Shown: positions 8,752-18,131 of the stretch, in pieces
Numbering within the stretch: position 1 is the first letter of the stretch
Layout of the letters: each line of letters starts with the position of its first letter
NCBI GenBank assembly: GCA_963579025.1
Contig: CAUZFZ010000006.1
Span: 1-64,000 of the forward strand
Length of the DNA: 64,000 bases
From: CAUZFZ01 sp963579025
GTDB lineage: Bacteria > Planctomycetota > Planctomycetia > Planctomycetales > Planctomycetaceae
Reading direction: 5' to 3'
Notes under the pieces: generated by a model
Seen by the model: only the letters and a program-made list of their open reading frames with translations
Database searches by the model: none
What the model was told of the DNA's origin: nothing
Program-made: the position numbers and the translations under genes

Positions 8752-9903
8752 GTGCGGAATGCCTCATTCGGTCTGACAACCATTCTCGCGGTCTGCCTTC
8801 TTGTACCGGCTTGCGCCCAGGCCGAAGGGGACTGGGAGATTACTCCGGCCAGTGAGCTGGCTCTCAAACGCGGGCTGGATTGGCTGGCTCGGAATCAGGG
8901 GCCGCAGGGGAACTGGCAATCCAACGACCTTGGTCTGGTCGGACTGGGGGCGATGGCCTTTCTGGCTGATGGACATCTTCCCGGTCGTGGACGCTATGGC
9001 GACGTTGTCGAGCGGGCGCTGGATTATGTGATTCGCAACTCGAAACCATCAGGCCTGCTGAATGTCGCCGATGCTCAGCGCGACATGTACAACCACGGAC
9101 TCGCGACGTTTGTGCTGGGACAGGCGCATGGGATGACTCCCGATCCGCGAATCGCGCGAGTGCTGGAGCAGGCACTGCGACTGATCGCGAATACTCAAGC
9201 CCGAGACGGTGGCTGGGATTATCGAGCTCGGCTGCAGGGCTACGGTCACGATTTAAGCCTCGTGGTGATGCAGGCCAAAGCGCTTCGAAGTGCCGTCGAC
9301 AGCGGACTGGAAGTTCGCGGCGATGTGATCCAGCTCGCGATTCAAAGCGTCCGAAACAAGTACCGGGCCGGAAACGGAGCGCGCAGCCTGGATGATCCGA
9401 GGATCAAGGAAGGCCCCGGTCAATTCACCTACGACGGGCACAATGGAACGCTGGCGATGGCGGCGGCGGGGGTTGTCTGTCTGCAGGAATTCGGCCAGTA
9501 CGACGACTGGCGAATCCCAAAGAACATGGCGGTGATCTCCGATGCCATTCTGCGAAAGGATTCGAAGGGAAAGACGAAACTGGGCGTCGCAGCTCAGAGC
9601 AGCGGACGAGTCGCATTCGATGCGTACACGCTCTACTACGTCGGCCAGTCGCTGTATCAGGTGGGGGGCGAGAACTGGAAGGACTGCTACCCGGTTCTGA
9701 GGGATCACCTGGTCGCCTCGCAACTTCGCAAGCCAGGGAAAGCTGCCGAAGACGGTGCCTGGCGCGACACGCGATACGTGACGGGAGGTCGGCCGGGGAA
9801 TCTGTTTGGGACGTCGGTCGCGTGCTTTATCCTGGCAATGCCCAATCGCTATCTGCCGATCCTGCAGGAAGGCCGTATCGAGAGTGTGCGAAAGGCGTTC
9901 TGA
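8752..9903 (+). CDS. Secreted prenyltransferase/squalene-cyclase-fold protein
   Basis: A 383-residue protein starting at GTG 8752, preceded by GAGGAGAT. A signal peptide occupies about residues 1-25 (hydrophobic stretch ending CAQAEG). The body is an alpha/alpha-toroid of the terpene cyclase/prenyltransferase type, with repeated helical pairs such as LKRGLDWLARNQGPQGNW, LRLIANTQARDGGWDY and DHLVASQLRKPGKAAEDGAW. The Gln-rich GxW/GGW motifs are typical of the repeat. Planctomycetes carry many such secreted proteins of unknown function. Nothing shows catalytic cyclase residues (DxDD), so a scaffold or carbohydrate-linked role is as likely as an enzyme. Confidence 0.7.
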   Translation: MRNASFGLTTILAVCLLVPACAQAEGDWEITPASELALKRGLDWLARNQGPQGNWQSNDLGLVGLGAMAFLADGHLPGRGRYGDVVERALDYVIRNSKPSGLLNVADAQRDMYNHGLATFVLGQAHGMTPDPRIARVLEQALRLIANTQARDGGWDYRARLQGYGHDLSLVVMQAKALRSAVDSGLEVRGDVIQLAIQSVRNKYRAGNGARSLDDPRIKEGPGQFTYDGHNGTLAMAAAGVVCLQEFGQYDDWRIPKNMAVISDAILRKDSKGKTKLGVAAQSSGRVAFDAYTLYYVGQSLYQVGGENWKDCYPVLRDHLVASQLRKPGKAAEDGAWRDTRYVTGGRPGNLFGTSVACFILAMPNRYLPILQEGRIESVRKAF

Positions 9904-10029
9904 CCGGAGAGCGGAATCGCTGGTTTCGATGCAGGCCGGATGCGTGTCGACTCAGATTGCCGCAACCGCCCGTGTGACGCCCACGACTGCCGCTGGCGGC
10001 AAAACGAAGCCATGGAACACGGGCGTTAA

Positions 10030-11220
10030 ATGACCTTGCAGTACCTGTTTTCGCACTTCTTCTGGCTGGTGATACTGTCGATCGGTAACGCCGAACTGCT
10101 GGTGACTCTGGTCAATCGGAGTCACGCGTTTCCAGTGCATGAATCGGCTCTGCGACACCTGCGGCACCTGCATGACGTGCTGATTCCGCTGTTTCCATTC
10201 TTTCTGATCGTAGCGATCGGGTTCTCGAGTCCGGGTGTTTTTCTGCACCGAATCTCAACCGCGTCCACCTGGAAGCTCCTGCCGCTTCCGATGCAAATCT
10301 GGTTTGCAATCTGTTTTGTGGGGTTTGCCTTTTTCTGTTCATCCGTCGTGCGCTACTGGAATCACCGTTCCCCGAAGCAGCAGACCGAAGTGACGTCAGT
10401 GATTACTGATGTGGCTTATCTGCTGGGATCGCCGCCGGTTGCTGACGGACCGTTTCGCTCGATGACTCGAATCCCGTTCAATGAGTGCTTTCAGGTCGAA
10501 TGGACAACACGCACGTTCGAGCTGGATCGACTGCCGCCCGAATGGGACGGGCTCTCCATCCTGCACCTGACCGACCTGCACATGATCGGGACAATCAAAG
10601 AGTCATTTTTCAGAACACTCACCGATCGAGCGGCCGGTCTGGATGTCGACCTGATCGTGCTGACGGGCGACCTGATCGACAATCCCGAGTGCATTGATTG
10701 GCTGCCCGAGACTCTGGGACGACTGCACGCGCCACTGGGGCAGTACTTCATTCTGGGCAACCACGACTGGTATCTGGATTCGGCCGCGATTCGGCAGGCC
10801 ATGACACGGCTTGGCTGGCGTGACTTGAGTGGCGAGTTGCAGATTCTGGACGTCGCCGGTCGGCCTTTGGCGATTGGAGGGACCGAGCGGCCCTGGATGG
10901 GAAAGCACCCCTCCTTCGGATCGCTGCCGGATGGGGTTTTCCGGCTGCTGCTCAGCCACACGCCGGACAATCTCTCATGGGCGAGACGTCAGCATGTCGA
11001 TCTGATGCTCACCGGACACAACCACGGGGGACAGGTTGTCCTTCCGGGGATCGGTCCTGTGTATTCTCCCAGTCTTCACGGATGCCGGTTCGCTGGCGGC
11101 GTATTCTGGCAGGATCCAACACTTCTGTTCGTCTCCCGCGGAGTTTCCGGCCGACATCCCCTTCGAATCGGGGCAAGACCGGAGATTTCGCGCATTGTCC
11201 TGAAGTCCTCGTCCCGCTGA
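10030..11220 (+). CDS. Membrane-anchored metallophosphoesterase (YkuE/YaeI-like)
   Basis: A 396-residue protein with two or three hydrophobic segments in the first 115 residues, then a calcineurin-like phosphoesterase domain. The metal-binding motifs appear in order: LTDLHMIG, VLTGDLIDN, ILGNHDWY, LLLSHTPDN and LTGHNHGGQV. This set is typical of the YkuE/YaeI group, whose members include lipid pyrophosphate phosphatases. The catalytic domain is expected at the membrane surface. It stands alone between the cyclase-fold gene and a lipoprotein gene. The ribosome binding site is weak, and the substrate cannot be read from sequence. Confidence 0.8.
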   Translation: MTLQYLFSHFFWLVILSIGNAELLVTLVNRSHAFPVHESALRHLRHLHDVLIPLFPFFLIVAIGFSSPGVFLHRISTASTWKLLPLPMQIWFAICFVGFAFFCSSVVRYWNHRSPKQQTEVTSVITDVAYLLGSPPVADGPFRSMTRIPFNECFQVEWTTRTFELDRLPPEWDGLSILHLTDLHMIGTIKESFFRTLTDRAAGLDVDLIVLTGDLIDNPECIDWLPETLGRLHAPLGQYFILGNHDWYLDSAAIRQAMTRLGWRDLSGELQILDVAGRPLAIGGTERPWMGKHPSFGSLPDGVFRLLLSHTPDNLSWARRQHVDLMLTGHNHGGQVVLPGIGPVYSPSLHGCRFAGGVFWQDPTLLFVSRGVSGRHPLRIGARPEISRIVLKSSSR

Positions 11221-11334
11221 CTGTCGATTGGTGTTCCGACCAATTCGGGTTGCTGGTATCAATCGGGTTCGCCAGAAGTGACGCACCCGTTGAGCAAGAC
11301 ACACCCCGGAAACGGAATTCAGGAATCGACGGAC

Positions 11335-11490
11335 ATGGCCAGACGAGTCTGTGTATTACTACTTCTTCTGGGAATGACAGGCTGCCAGTTTGGCCGTTTT
11401 GCACTCTCACTGAATCGCGACCGAGCGCTTCCGTTACCGGAGGTCAACGTGTTACCCGATCAGTGGGAGCCCGAGATCGTCGAACCTTAA
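11335..11490 (+). CDS. Small predicted lipoprotein
   Basis: A 51-residue peptide from the ATG at 11335 (an in-frame ATG at 11278 would add 19 residues before the signal peptide). The start MARRVCVLLLLLGMTGCQ is a clean signal peptide with a lipobox ending in Cys17. The mature part is only 34 residues, rich in Pro/Glu. It lies just before another lipoprotein-like gene. Function unknown. Confidence 0.55.
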   Translation: MARRVCVLLLLLGMTGCQFGRFALSLNRDRALPLPEVNVLPDQWEPEIVEP

Positions 11491-11536
11491 TGTTCCCTGT
11501 CGCTCTTGCGTGTCATTGCTTCAATCTGAGTGATTC

Positions 11537-11983
11537 ATGCCTCAATCGACGCACCCGATGGGTGATTGCTCTGCTGGCGCCACCGAGACACTTCGCAGCG
11601 CCAAATCATCGAAGTCATTCCGCGGTAAACACGCTCCGGGGCCACTGGTACTTGTAGCGGTGGCTTTCTTCCTGGCGGCTCCTGGATGCCAGAGCATGCA
11701 GACGGTGGCAGGCTGGATGCGACCCGCGTGGATGCCCGGTCGGGTCCAGACCGAGGAAACGCACACCGTTCTGCCGGTCCACACACAGGCTCCGTTCGAT
11801 CAGGAAGTGGTCGACCACGCCAATGTGTCCGTTCCGGGCCCTGATGAGCGGTCTGTCGAGACGGAGCAGACCGGATTCTGGTCGCGTCTGAGAGCACCGA
11901 GTCGATTCCTGCTCCCACGTACGGACGCCTGGCTGGGTCATGAGGACACGGAATCGTCCCAGAGCTTTGACTCCGGATTCTAA
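11537..11983 (+). CDS. Predicted lipoprotein, unknown function
   Basis: A 148-residue protein from ATG 11537. A hydrophobic segment with a lipobox (LVLVAVAFFLAAPGCQ) starts only at about residue 37, so either the first 35 residues are an unusually long n-region or translation starts later at an unmarked codon. The mature part is low-complexity, with no recognised domain (WMRPAWMPGR, then acidic stretches). It sits 46 bp after the small lipoprotein gene and ahead of hpf. Function unknown. Confidence 0.5.
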   Translation: MPQSTHPMGDCSAGATETLRSAKSSKSFRGKHAPGPLVLVAVAFFLAAPGCQSMQTVAGWMRPAWMPGRVQTEETHTVLPVHTQAPFDQEVVDHANVSVPGPDERSVETEQTGFWSRLRAPSRFLLPRTDAWLGHEDTESSQSFDSGF

Positions 11984-12063
11984 GTCGCGATACTGCCACC
12001 TGACTGCCGCCTCCCGCTTGAGGCGCGCGCAGAAACTCACGACGTCTGATCAAGGGACCACCC

Positions 12064-12414
12064 GTGCAGGTCAAGCTCACGAGCCGACATGGCAAAGTTA
12101 AAGACGAGGCAGCGGACCACATCCGCACAAAAGCTGAACGATTGGCGACAACATTCGACCGAATCACACAAATCGAAGTAACCGCGGATTTCGAGCACGA
12201 CGACGTCAAAGTGGAAATTCTCGTCGACACCGAGCACCGACACGATTTCGTCTCGCGTGCCGAGGGTGAAGAAGTTGCAGTCGTTTTCGACGCGGCCCTG
12301 CACAAGATGGAACACCAGATCCGTCGCTACAAGGAGAAGCTGCAGGATCACCGCCGGGATGTCCCCATGGGCGGTGATCCCAACGTGCCGACTGATGACG
12401 AGGAAGACGTGTAA
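12064..12414 (+). CDS. hpf: Ribosome hibernation promoting factor
   Basis: A 116-residue short-form HPF/RaiA-family protein from a GTG start. The fold signature is present: VKLTSRHGKVKDEAADHIRTKAERLATTFD, then a beta segment (IEVTADFEHDDVKVEILV) and a basic helix (HKMEHQIRRYKEKLQDH). Such proteins bind the small subunit decoding region and form inactive 100S dimers or stable 70S ribosomes in starvation. The acidic tail replaces the C-terminal dimerisation domain of long forms. It precedes ptsN, an arrangement known from the rpoN-hpf-ptsN region of many bacteria; rpoN is absent here. Confidence 0.85.
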   Translation: MQVKLTSRHGKVKDEAADHIRTKAERLATTFDRITQIEVTADFEHDDVKVEILVDTEHRHDFVSRAEGEEVAVVFDAALHKMEHQIRRYKEKLQDHRRDVPMGGDPNVPTDDEEDV

Positions 12415-12703
12415 ACGACTGCGTTGGCGATTGTGTTCAGTGCCTCGGTGACATCCGGGCATCGTAGCATTTGCGGTCTGACCGACCGGCTGGTCCACGT
12501 GCCTGATGTGATTGGGACGTGCCAGAAAAGCCCCATGAACCTGGCCGGTACAAACGGTTCGTGACCATTGACGTTCTTCATCCCCGGGCATACCGTGCCG
12601 GGTTTCCGCGATCGGCTCCGCCCATATCTGGCTGGGGCATTCGGACATTCAATTTCCGCAATTTGTGTCCCTTCACGTTCGGCGGCGTTTCGGAGGAGTA
12701 CTG

Positions 12704-13177
12704 ATGAAGCTGACTGAGTTCGTAGTGACAGAAGCGATCATTCCCGATCTCAAGGTCGGGTCGAAAAAGGCCGCTATTCGGGCCATGGTCGCTGCCCTGA
12801 AAGATGCGAACGCAATCCCGGCCGACGACGAAGAAGGCATTGTCGCGGCAATTATGAAGCGCGAGGAGCTGGGCTCGACCGGAATCGGAAACGGTGTTGC
12901 CGTTCCACATACGAAACATCCGTCGGTAGACCGGCTGGTAGCGACTGTCGCCCTGGCACACGACGGAGTCGATTTTGCCAGCCTGGATGGCGAGGATGTG
13001 TATATTCTGTTCCTGCTCGTCTCGCCACCAGACCGACCAGGTGATCACCTTCGCGGCCTCGAGAACATCTCACGACACTTACGGGATTCGACGTTCTGCA
13101 ATTTTTTGAAGCAGTCGCGCAACTGCGCCGACATTGTCGAACTGCTTGAGGAAGCGGACAACAAAGGCTCCGCCTGA
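12704..13177 (+). CDS. ptsN: PTS IIA-like (PtsN/fructose-type) protein
   Basis: A 157-residue EIIA protein of the fructose/nitrogen type. The ATG at 12704 is chosen because GGAGGAG precedes it. The active-site motif GNGVAVPHTKH places the phosphorylatable His at residue 69. No IIB or IIC domain follows. With HPr and Enzyme I next to it this forms a PTS-Ntr-like phosphorelay that regulates other proteins rather than transporting sugar. The region from 12415 to 12703 upstream has no gene. Confidence 0.85.
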   Translation: MKLTEFVVTEAIIPDLKVGSKKAAIRAMVAALKDANAIPADDEEGIVAAIMKREELGSTGIGNGVAVPHTKHPSVDRLVATVALAHDGVDFASLDGEDVYILFLLVSPPDRPGDHLRGLENISRHLRDSTFCNFLKQSRNCADIVELLEEADNKGSA

Positions 13178-13254
13178 TACGACCCTTCAGTCCGGCTCAT
13201 TCGAGCCTTTCGCTGCCTCTCTTCTGCAGGTGGTGTTTCTTCGCTGTTCCAATC

Positions 13255-13542
13255 ATGAGTGACACTGTGCAAGCAACGGTGACCGTGCCTGGTGAGAACG
13301 GCCTGCATCTGGTGCCGTGCTCGCTGATCGCCCAGAGTGCAACTGCACATGCCTGCGACGTCAAGATCAGCAAGGGAAGTCACACGGTCGACGCAAAGAA
13401 CATCTTCGACCTGATGACGCTGAACGCAGGGCAGGGAGCCCGACTGCTGCTTGAAGCAGCTGGTGAAGGTGCCAGCGACGCTGTGGACAGCATTGTTCGC
13501 CTTTTCGAATCGGGGTTTAACGGACACTCGAAGAAGAGCTGA
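13255..13542 (+). CDS. ptsH: HPr-like phosphocarrier
   Basis: A 95-residue HPr-family protein. The phosphorylation site GLHLVPCS keeps His18 but replaces the common Arg-Pro after it with Val-Pro. The region around the classical regulatory Ser46 reads AKNIFDLMTL, so Asn49 takes the place of Ser. HPr kinase control through that site is therefore unlikely here. It is encoded 78 bp after ptsN and 33 bp before ptsI, probably in one operon. It accepts phosphate from Enzyme I and passes it to the EIIA protein. Confidence 0.85.
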   Translation: MSDTVQATVTVPGENGLHLVPCSLIAQSATAHACDVKISKGSHTVDAKNIFDLMTLNAGQGARLLLEAAGEGASDAVDSIVRLFESGFNGHSKKS

Positions 13543-13574
13543 CGAGTCATCTGCCGACCGCTCCTGGAATCATC

Positions 13575-15341
13575 ATGCTCACCAGAACTGGGATCGCTGT
13601 CTCACCCGGTGTTGCGATCGGGCCCGCGATGCTTCTCGGTGCGGACTCATTTCGAATTCCACAGCGGTTTGTGAGTGTGGATGCCGTCGAAGTCGAAGTT
13701 CAGCGATTCCAGAAAGCACTCGACACCGTCAGCAAGGCCATCGAAGACAACGAACGGATCGCCGGGGAACGTCTCGGCGACCAGTACGCGGCGATCTTCG
13801 GGGCGCACCATATGATGGTGCGGGATGTGAAACTGGTTGGTGAAATCGAGTCGCTGATCAGGAAAAAATGCTTCTCTCCCGAGTTCGCGTGCAGCCGCAT
13901 CCTGCGGAAGTACGCGCGAGCATTCCAGAATCTGGGTAATCCGTATCTGGCCGAACGCGCCGCGGACGTCATCGATCTGGAAAAGCGGCTCCTGAGGGCC
14001 TTGCTGGGGGAACAGCGGCAGGAACTGTCACATCTCACCGAGCCAGTCATCATTCTGGCCGGCAACCTGACTCCCAGCGAAACGGCCAACCTTGACCAGA
14101 ATCACGTGCTGGGTTTCGCGACCGAAGCCGGTGGTCCGACGAGTCACACAGCAATTCTCGCCGGAGCTCTTGAGCTACCCGCAGTCGTTGGCGTCGGAAA
14201 TTTCCTGACGGAAATTAATGCTGGCGACATCGTCATTCTGGATGGTCATCGGGGCGAGATCGTCATTGACCCGGACGAAGAGACTCTGGCCCGCTATCGC
14301 GATTCCGTGCAACAGAGGGAGTCGCAGACTGAGCGGTTGTCGGCGTTGCGTTCCGTCGAAGCGAGGACGCCTGATGGTGTCCGTATTCAGGTCCTGGGCA
14401 ACATCGAGTTTCCACAGGAAGTCGAGCATTGCAACGATCGCGGGGCGGACGGAGTCGGCCTGTATCGGACTGAATTCCTGTACCTCCGCGCGGGTCGTGA
14501 GCCCACCGAAGAAGAGCACTACGAGGCCTATTGTCGAGTGATCCGGGAGATCGGCGATCATCCGATCGTCATCCGCACACTCGACCTTGGCGCGGACAAA
14601 GTGCCCGCTGGTGAAGAGCTCAGCACGGAAATCGATAATCCGGCATTGGGGCTTCGCAGCATTCGATTGAGCCTGCGTAATGTCGACCAGTTCAAGACTC
14701 AGCTCCGAGCCATTTTGCGAGCGGCCGTGTTCGGCGAAGTGCGGATCATGTTCCCGCTGATCTCATCCCTGCTGGAGTTGCGTAAAGCCCGGATGATCCT
14801 GAACGACGTGGCCGAAGACCTGGAAGAAGACGGCATCGAGTTCAGTCGTGACGTGTTGGTCGGGATGATGGTCGAGGTTCCCGCTGCGGCAATGCTGGCA
14901 GATCAATTCGCAAGAGAGGCCGACTTCTTTTCAATCGGTACCAATGATCTGATTCAGTACACGCTGGCGGTCGATCGGGGAGCACAGGACGTGTCCAACT
15001 TGTACCGTGCTGGTGATCCGTCTATTCTCCGGCTCATCCAGACCGTCGTGAACGCGGCCAGTGAACGGGGCATTCCCGTAACTGTTTGTGGCCAAATGAG
15101 TTCCGATCCGAAGTTTGTCCCTCTCTTGCTGGGACTCGGGTTGCGACAGCTAAGTGTCACGCCTCTCGCGATTCCCGACGTAAAGGACGTCATTCGACAC
15201 GTCAGCATCGAGCGGGCCGAACAGATTGCCCAACATGCTCTGTCTCTCGATTTGGCGCGGGACGTCGAAAATTACCTCCGTATTGAAGTCCAGCGGCTGC
15301 AGTCGGAAGAGACCGCAGCCGGTTCATCTACAGAAGGATAG
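13575..15341 (+). CDS. ptsI: PTS Enzyme I (phosphoenolpyruvate-protein phosphotransferase)
   Basis: A 588-residue full-length Enzyme I. The N-terminal HPr-binding domain is followed by the phospho-His swivel domain with GGPTSHTAILAGA (His191), then the PEP-binding TIM barrel with GLYRTEFLYL, MFPLISSLLELRKA, FFSIGTNDLIQYTLAVDRG and the conserved Cys motif VTVCGQM. It transfers phosphate from PEP to HPr in the cytosol. There is no GAF domain, so it is the standard EI rather than EI-Ntr. Its operon with ptsH and ptsN, and the lack of permease genes, point to a regulatory phosphorelay. Confidence 0.92.
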   Translation: MLTRTGIAVSPGVAIGPAMLLGADSFRIPQRFVSVDAVEVEVQRFQKALDTVSKAIEDNERIAGERLGDQYAAIFGAHHMMVRDVKLVGEIESLIRKKCFSPEFACSRILRKYARAFQNLGNPYLAERAADVIDLEKRLLRALLGEQRQELSHLTEPVIILAGNLTPSETANLDQNHVLGFATEAGGPTSHTAILAGALELPAVVGVGNFLTEINAGDIVILDGHRGEIVIDPDEETLARYRDSVQQRESQTERLSALRSVEARTPDGVRIQVLGNIEFPQEVEHCNDRGADGVGLYRTEFLYLRAGREPTEEEHYEAYCRVIREIGDHPIVIRTLDLGADKVPAGEELSTEIDNPALGLRSIRLSLRNVDQFKTQLRAILRAAVFGEVRIMFPLISSLLELRKARMILNDVAEDLEEDGIEFSRDVLVGMMVEVPAAAMLADQFAREADFFSIGTNDLIQYTLAVDRGAQDVSNLYRAGDPSILRLIQTVVNAASERGIPVTVCGQMSSDPKFVPLLLGLGLRQLSVTPLAIPDVKDVIRHVSIERAEQIAQHALSLDLARDVENYLRIEVQRLQSEETAAGSSTEG

Positions 15342-15937
15342 GACAGGCCTGCAACCTGTCAGGGGCAGAATGAAATCCTGTCCTGCTCCAGCAATTCAAC
15401 TGATTTCACTCACTGAGGGTCTCACTCGCGATCTATCGACAGCGACGACAACGAGACAAGGTGAAGCACAGAAGGGAATTCGGGTGAGTCTGGCGGTCGT
15501 TTACCATCTGCCTGGCAGTCCCCCGGTCGTTGACGGGCCTTATGGTCCGGCATCGTCGGCCGATTGTGAGCCGGTACGCAACGCCCCCGAAAAACCAGAC
15601 AAATGCTCGGCCAACGGCCGCCCCGAAATTGCGCAACGCACGAGTCAATTTGGCCGGAAATTCCTGGCAGCCAGCGTGTGGGTCTGTTCCACACCCTCCA
15701 AAGGGTCTCGTCAGGCGTTGCGGTTCAGCTTCGTGCCGTTCGATGCATTGAATGCCCATTCCAGGCGTCACCTTATCGAGAGTCCTGCGTCCATTTCCCT
15801 GCAGATAGTTCCGTCGGCTTTGTGCCACGGCCGCGTTCCGGCTGTGAAACGAAACTGGCGATCCAATCTCTCGGGACCAGATGCAGGAGCCGCTGCAGAC
15901 CGATCGCCCAGCGAGACCCCAACGCAAGGGGTCGACC
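15342..15937 (+). promoter_or_regulatory. Long leader region upstream of RNase G/E gene
   Basis: This 596-bp stretch has no convincing gene; the open frames in it have unnatural composition. A small hairpin-capable sequence just after ptsI (GGACAGG at 15341, CCTGTC at 15354) may contribute to termination. RNase E genes in other bacteria autoregulate through a long 5' leader, so a similar role is possible, but no conserved structure was recognised. Confidence 0.35.
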
Positions 15938-17506
15938 ATGAAGAAGGAAATGCTGATCAACGTCCGGCAGCCGGAAGAGAGCCGGATCGGACTAATCGAA
16001 GATGGAGTGCTTGAAGAACTTTACGTCGAGCGGAACAGCCTCGAAAGCTGCGTCGGCAATATCTACAAAGGCCGCGTCGTCAATCTTGAGCCGAGTATTC
16101 AGGCGGCGTTCGTTGACTTTGGTGTCGGACGCAACGGATTCCTGCACGTCAGCGATGTTGAATACCAGTACTTCAAACACCTGCTGAATGGCGAAGCAGA
16201 AGAAGAAGCTCCTCGCCGGGGCCGCGGTCCGACCGATCGTGGGATGCGGAACAAGCCTCCGATTCAGGAGATCTTCCGCAAAGGCAGTGAAGTTGTTGTC
16301 CAGGTCATCAAGGAGGGCATCGGTTCAAAGGGACCGACATTATCGACCTATGTCAGCATTCCGGGCCGATATCTGGTGTTGATGCCCGCGCTGCAGCGCG
16401 TCGGAGTCAGTCGAAAGATTGAAGACGAAGATGCCCGCCGGAAACTGCGTCGTCAGCTCAATGAACTCGATCCGCCGCCTGGCGTGGGTTTCATCATTCG
16501 GACGGCCGGGCTCGATCGATCCATTGAGGATCTGGACCGAGACCTTAACTATCTGATTCGACTCTGGAAGGTGATTGTGCGGCGCATCAAGGACGCGTCC
16601 GCGCCCGTTGACATCTACCAGGACAGCGACATGATCACGCGGACGATTCGCGACATTTTTGCGGGCGATATCAACGCCGTGTGGATTGACGAAGTGTCAG
16701 CCTACGAGCGGGCTCAGGAGTTCATGAAGGCGGTCATGCCCGGCCACGAGAGCCGCGTCCATTTCTATGACGCTCAGGAATCGATCTTCCACAAATATCA
16801 GATCGAAAATGAGATCGCCCGCATCCAGAACCGCGAAGTCCCTCTGAAGGGCGGCGGGTCGATTGTGATCGATCCGACAGAAGCGCTGGTCGCCATCGAC
16901 GTCAACAGTGGCAACTGCCGAGTCGACGACAATGCCGAAGAGACGGCCTATCAGGTCAATCTGCGAGCGGCCGATGAAGTCGCTCGGCAAATCCGGCTGC
17001 GGGATATCGGCGGAGTGGTCGTGGTGGACTTCATCGACATGCGGGAGGATCGGCACCGGCGGGGTGTCGAGCGGGCTCTCAGCGATGCCATGAGGCGCGA
17101 TCGCGCTCGGTCAAAGGTACTGCGAATCAGCCCGTTCGGACTGGTTCAAATGACCCGACAACGGATTCGGCCGTCACTACGTCGCAGCATCTACAAGGAC
17201 TGCCCCTGCTGTACTGGAACCGGGCTGGTCAAGACGTCCGAAAGTGTCGCCATCGAAGTGATGCGGAACCTGATCACGGCGGCATCGCGCGACGCTGTCG
17301 AGCGGATCGTCGTTGAGGTGCAGCACGACGTCGCAGACTACCTGAGCAACGGAAAACGCCGCGAAATCAACGCGGTGGAGGACGCTTCCCGAGTCGCAGT
17401 CAGCATTCGCGGGCGGGGCGACGTGACTCCGAATCACATTGTGATCGAATGCACGGACGCGGCCGGACACCTGTTCCGGATTCCCGTACCAGCGGACTCG
17501 CAATAG
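15938..17506 (+). CDS. rng: Ribonuclease G/E family endoribonuclease
   Basis: A 522-residue Rne/Rng-family protein from the ATG at 15938. The N-terminal segment (MLINVRQPEESRIGLIEDG) leads into an S1-like RNA-binding domain (about 36-125: VGNIYKGRVVNLEPSIQAAFVDFG). The DNase-I-like catalytic part has both metal-binding aspartate motifs (ALVAIDVNSG and GGVVVVDFIDM). The zinc-link Cys motif is CPCCTGTG. The length matches RNase G or the catalytic half of RNase E, without a long degradosome scaffold tail. It processes rRNA and decays mRNA in the cytosol. It is followed by rplU, a common arrangement. Confidence 0.9.
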   Translation: MKKEMLINVRQPEESRIGLIEDGVLEELYVERNSLESCVGNIYKGRVVNLEPSIQAAFVDFGVGRNGFLHVSDVEYQYFKHLLNGEAEEEAPRRGRGPTDRGMRNKPPIQEIFRKGSEVVVQVIKEGIGSKGPTLSTYVSIPGRYLVLMPALQRVGVSRKIEDEDARRKLRRQLNELDPPPGVGFIIRTAGLDRSIEDLDRDLNYLIRLWKVIVRRIKDASAPVDIYQDSDMITRTIRDIFAGDINAVWIDEVSAYERAQEFMKAVMPGHESRVHFYDAQESIFHKYQIENEIARIQNREVPLKGGGSIVIDPTEALVAIDVNSGNCRVDDNAEETAYQVNLRAADEVARQIRLRDIGGVVVVDFIDMREDRHRRGVERALSDAMRRDRARSKVLRISPFGLVQMTRQRIRPSLRRSIYKDCPCCTGTGLVKTSESVAIEVMRNLITAASRDAVERIVVEVQHDVADYLSNGKRREINAVEDASRVAVSIRGRGDVTPNHIVIECTDAAGHLFRIPVPADSQ

Positions 17507-17623
17507 CAGGAACCCATTGCTAGCATTCCGAGCTTTTCCGCACGGTCGGATGTCCATTCGGCCAGCGGAAACTCGGCATTTCCCCTTTCAGTTACTCTCA
17601 GTTATTGAGAGAGAGACGGCAGA

Positions 17624-18103
17624 ATGTTCGCGATCATTGAAGACGGCAGCCGCCAATACCGCGTGAGTCCTGGCGATACACTGACGGTGGATTACCGGTC
17701 CGCAGCAACTCAGGGTGAATCACTGACGTTTGACCGGGTTCTCCTGGCGAATGGCGGCAATGCCAGTGCGATTGGGCAGCCCGTGATTGATGGAGCATCC
17801 GTCGAGGCGGAAGTCGTTGAAGGCGAATTCAAAGGCCCGAAGCTGGAGATTCAGAAGTTTCGTCGGCGTAAGAACTCGAAACGGCATACGGGCCACCGGC
17901 AGAAGCACACGGTTGTCCGGATTACCGGCATCAACGTCCCGGGGCTGGAAGTCACCGAAGAAAGTGCACCAGTCGAGGCAGCACCGGAACCCGAGCCTGC
18001 GGCTGTGGAAACGCCCACTGAAGAATCGCCCACTGAAGAATCGGCTGCGGATGAATCGGCTGCGGATGAAAGTTCCGAGTCGGCCGCGTCATCAGACGAG
18101 TAG
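17624..18103 (+). CDS. rplU: 50S ribosomal protein L21 with acidic C-terminal extension
   Basis: A 159-residue protein. Residues 1-103 are a standard L21 (MFAIIEDGSRQYRVSPGD; the KRHTGHRQKHTVVRITGI end is typical). The remaining roughly 55 residues are a Glu/Ala/Ser/Pro-rich tail with tandem repeats (PTEES twice, AADES twice), absent from most L21 proteins. Binds 23S rRNA. The usual partner gene rpmA (L27) does not follow. A strong intrinsic terminator ends the unit. Confidence 0.92.
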   Translation: MFAIIEDGSRQYRVSPGDTLTVDYRSAATQGESLTFDRVLLANGGNASAIGQPVIDGASVEAEVVEGEFKGPKLEIQKFRRRKNSKRHTGHRQKHTVVRITGINVPGLEVTEESAPVEAAPEPEPAAVETPTEESPTEESAADESAADESSESAASSDE

Positions 18104-18131
18104 GTCCGACATCCCTGCGATAGCGTATCAG

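Noticed and set aside
15226..16014. A 262-codon plus-strand frame between ptsI and rng
   Set aside because: It begins inside ptsI and ends inside rng in another frame, with no recognisable domain or start signal.
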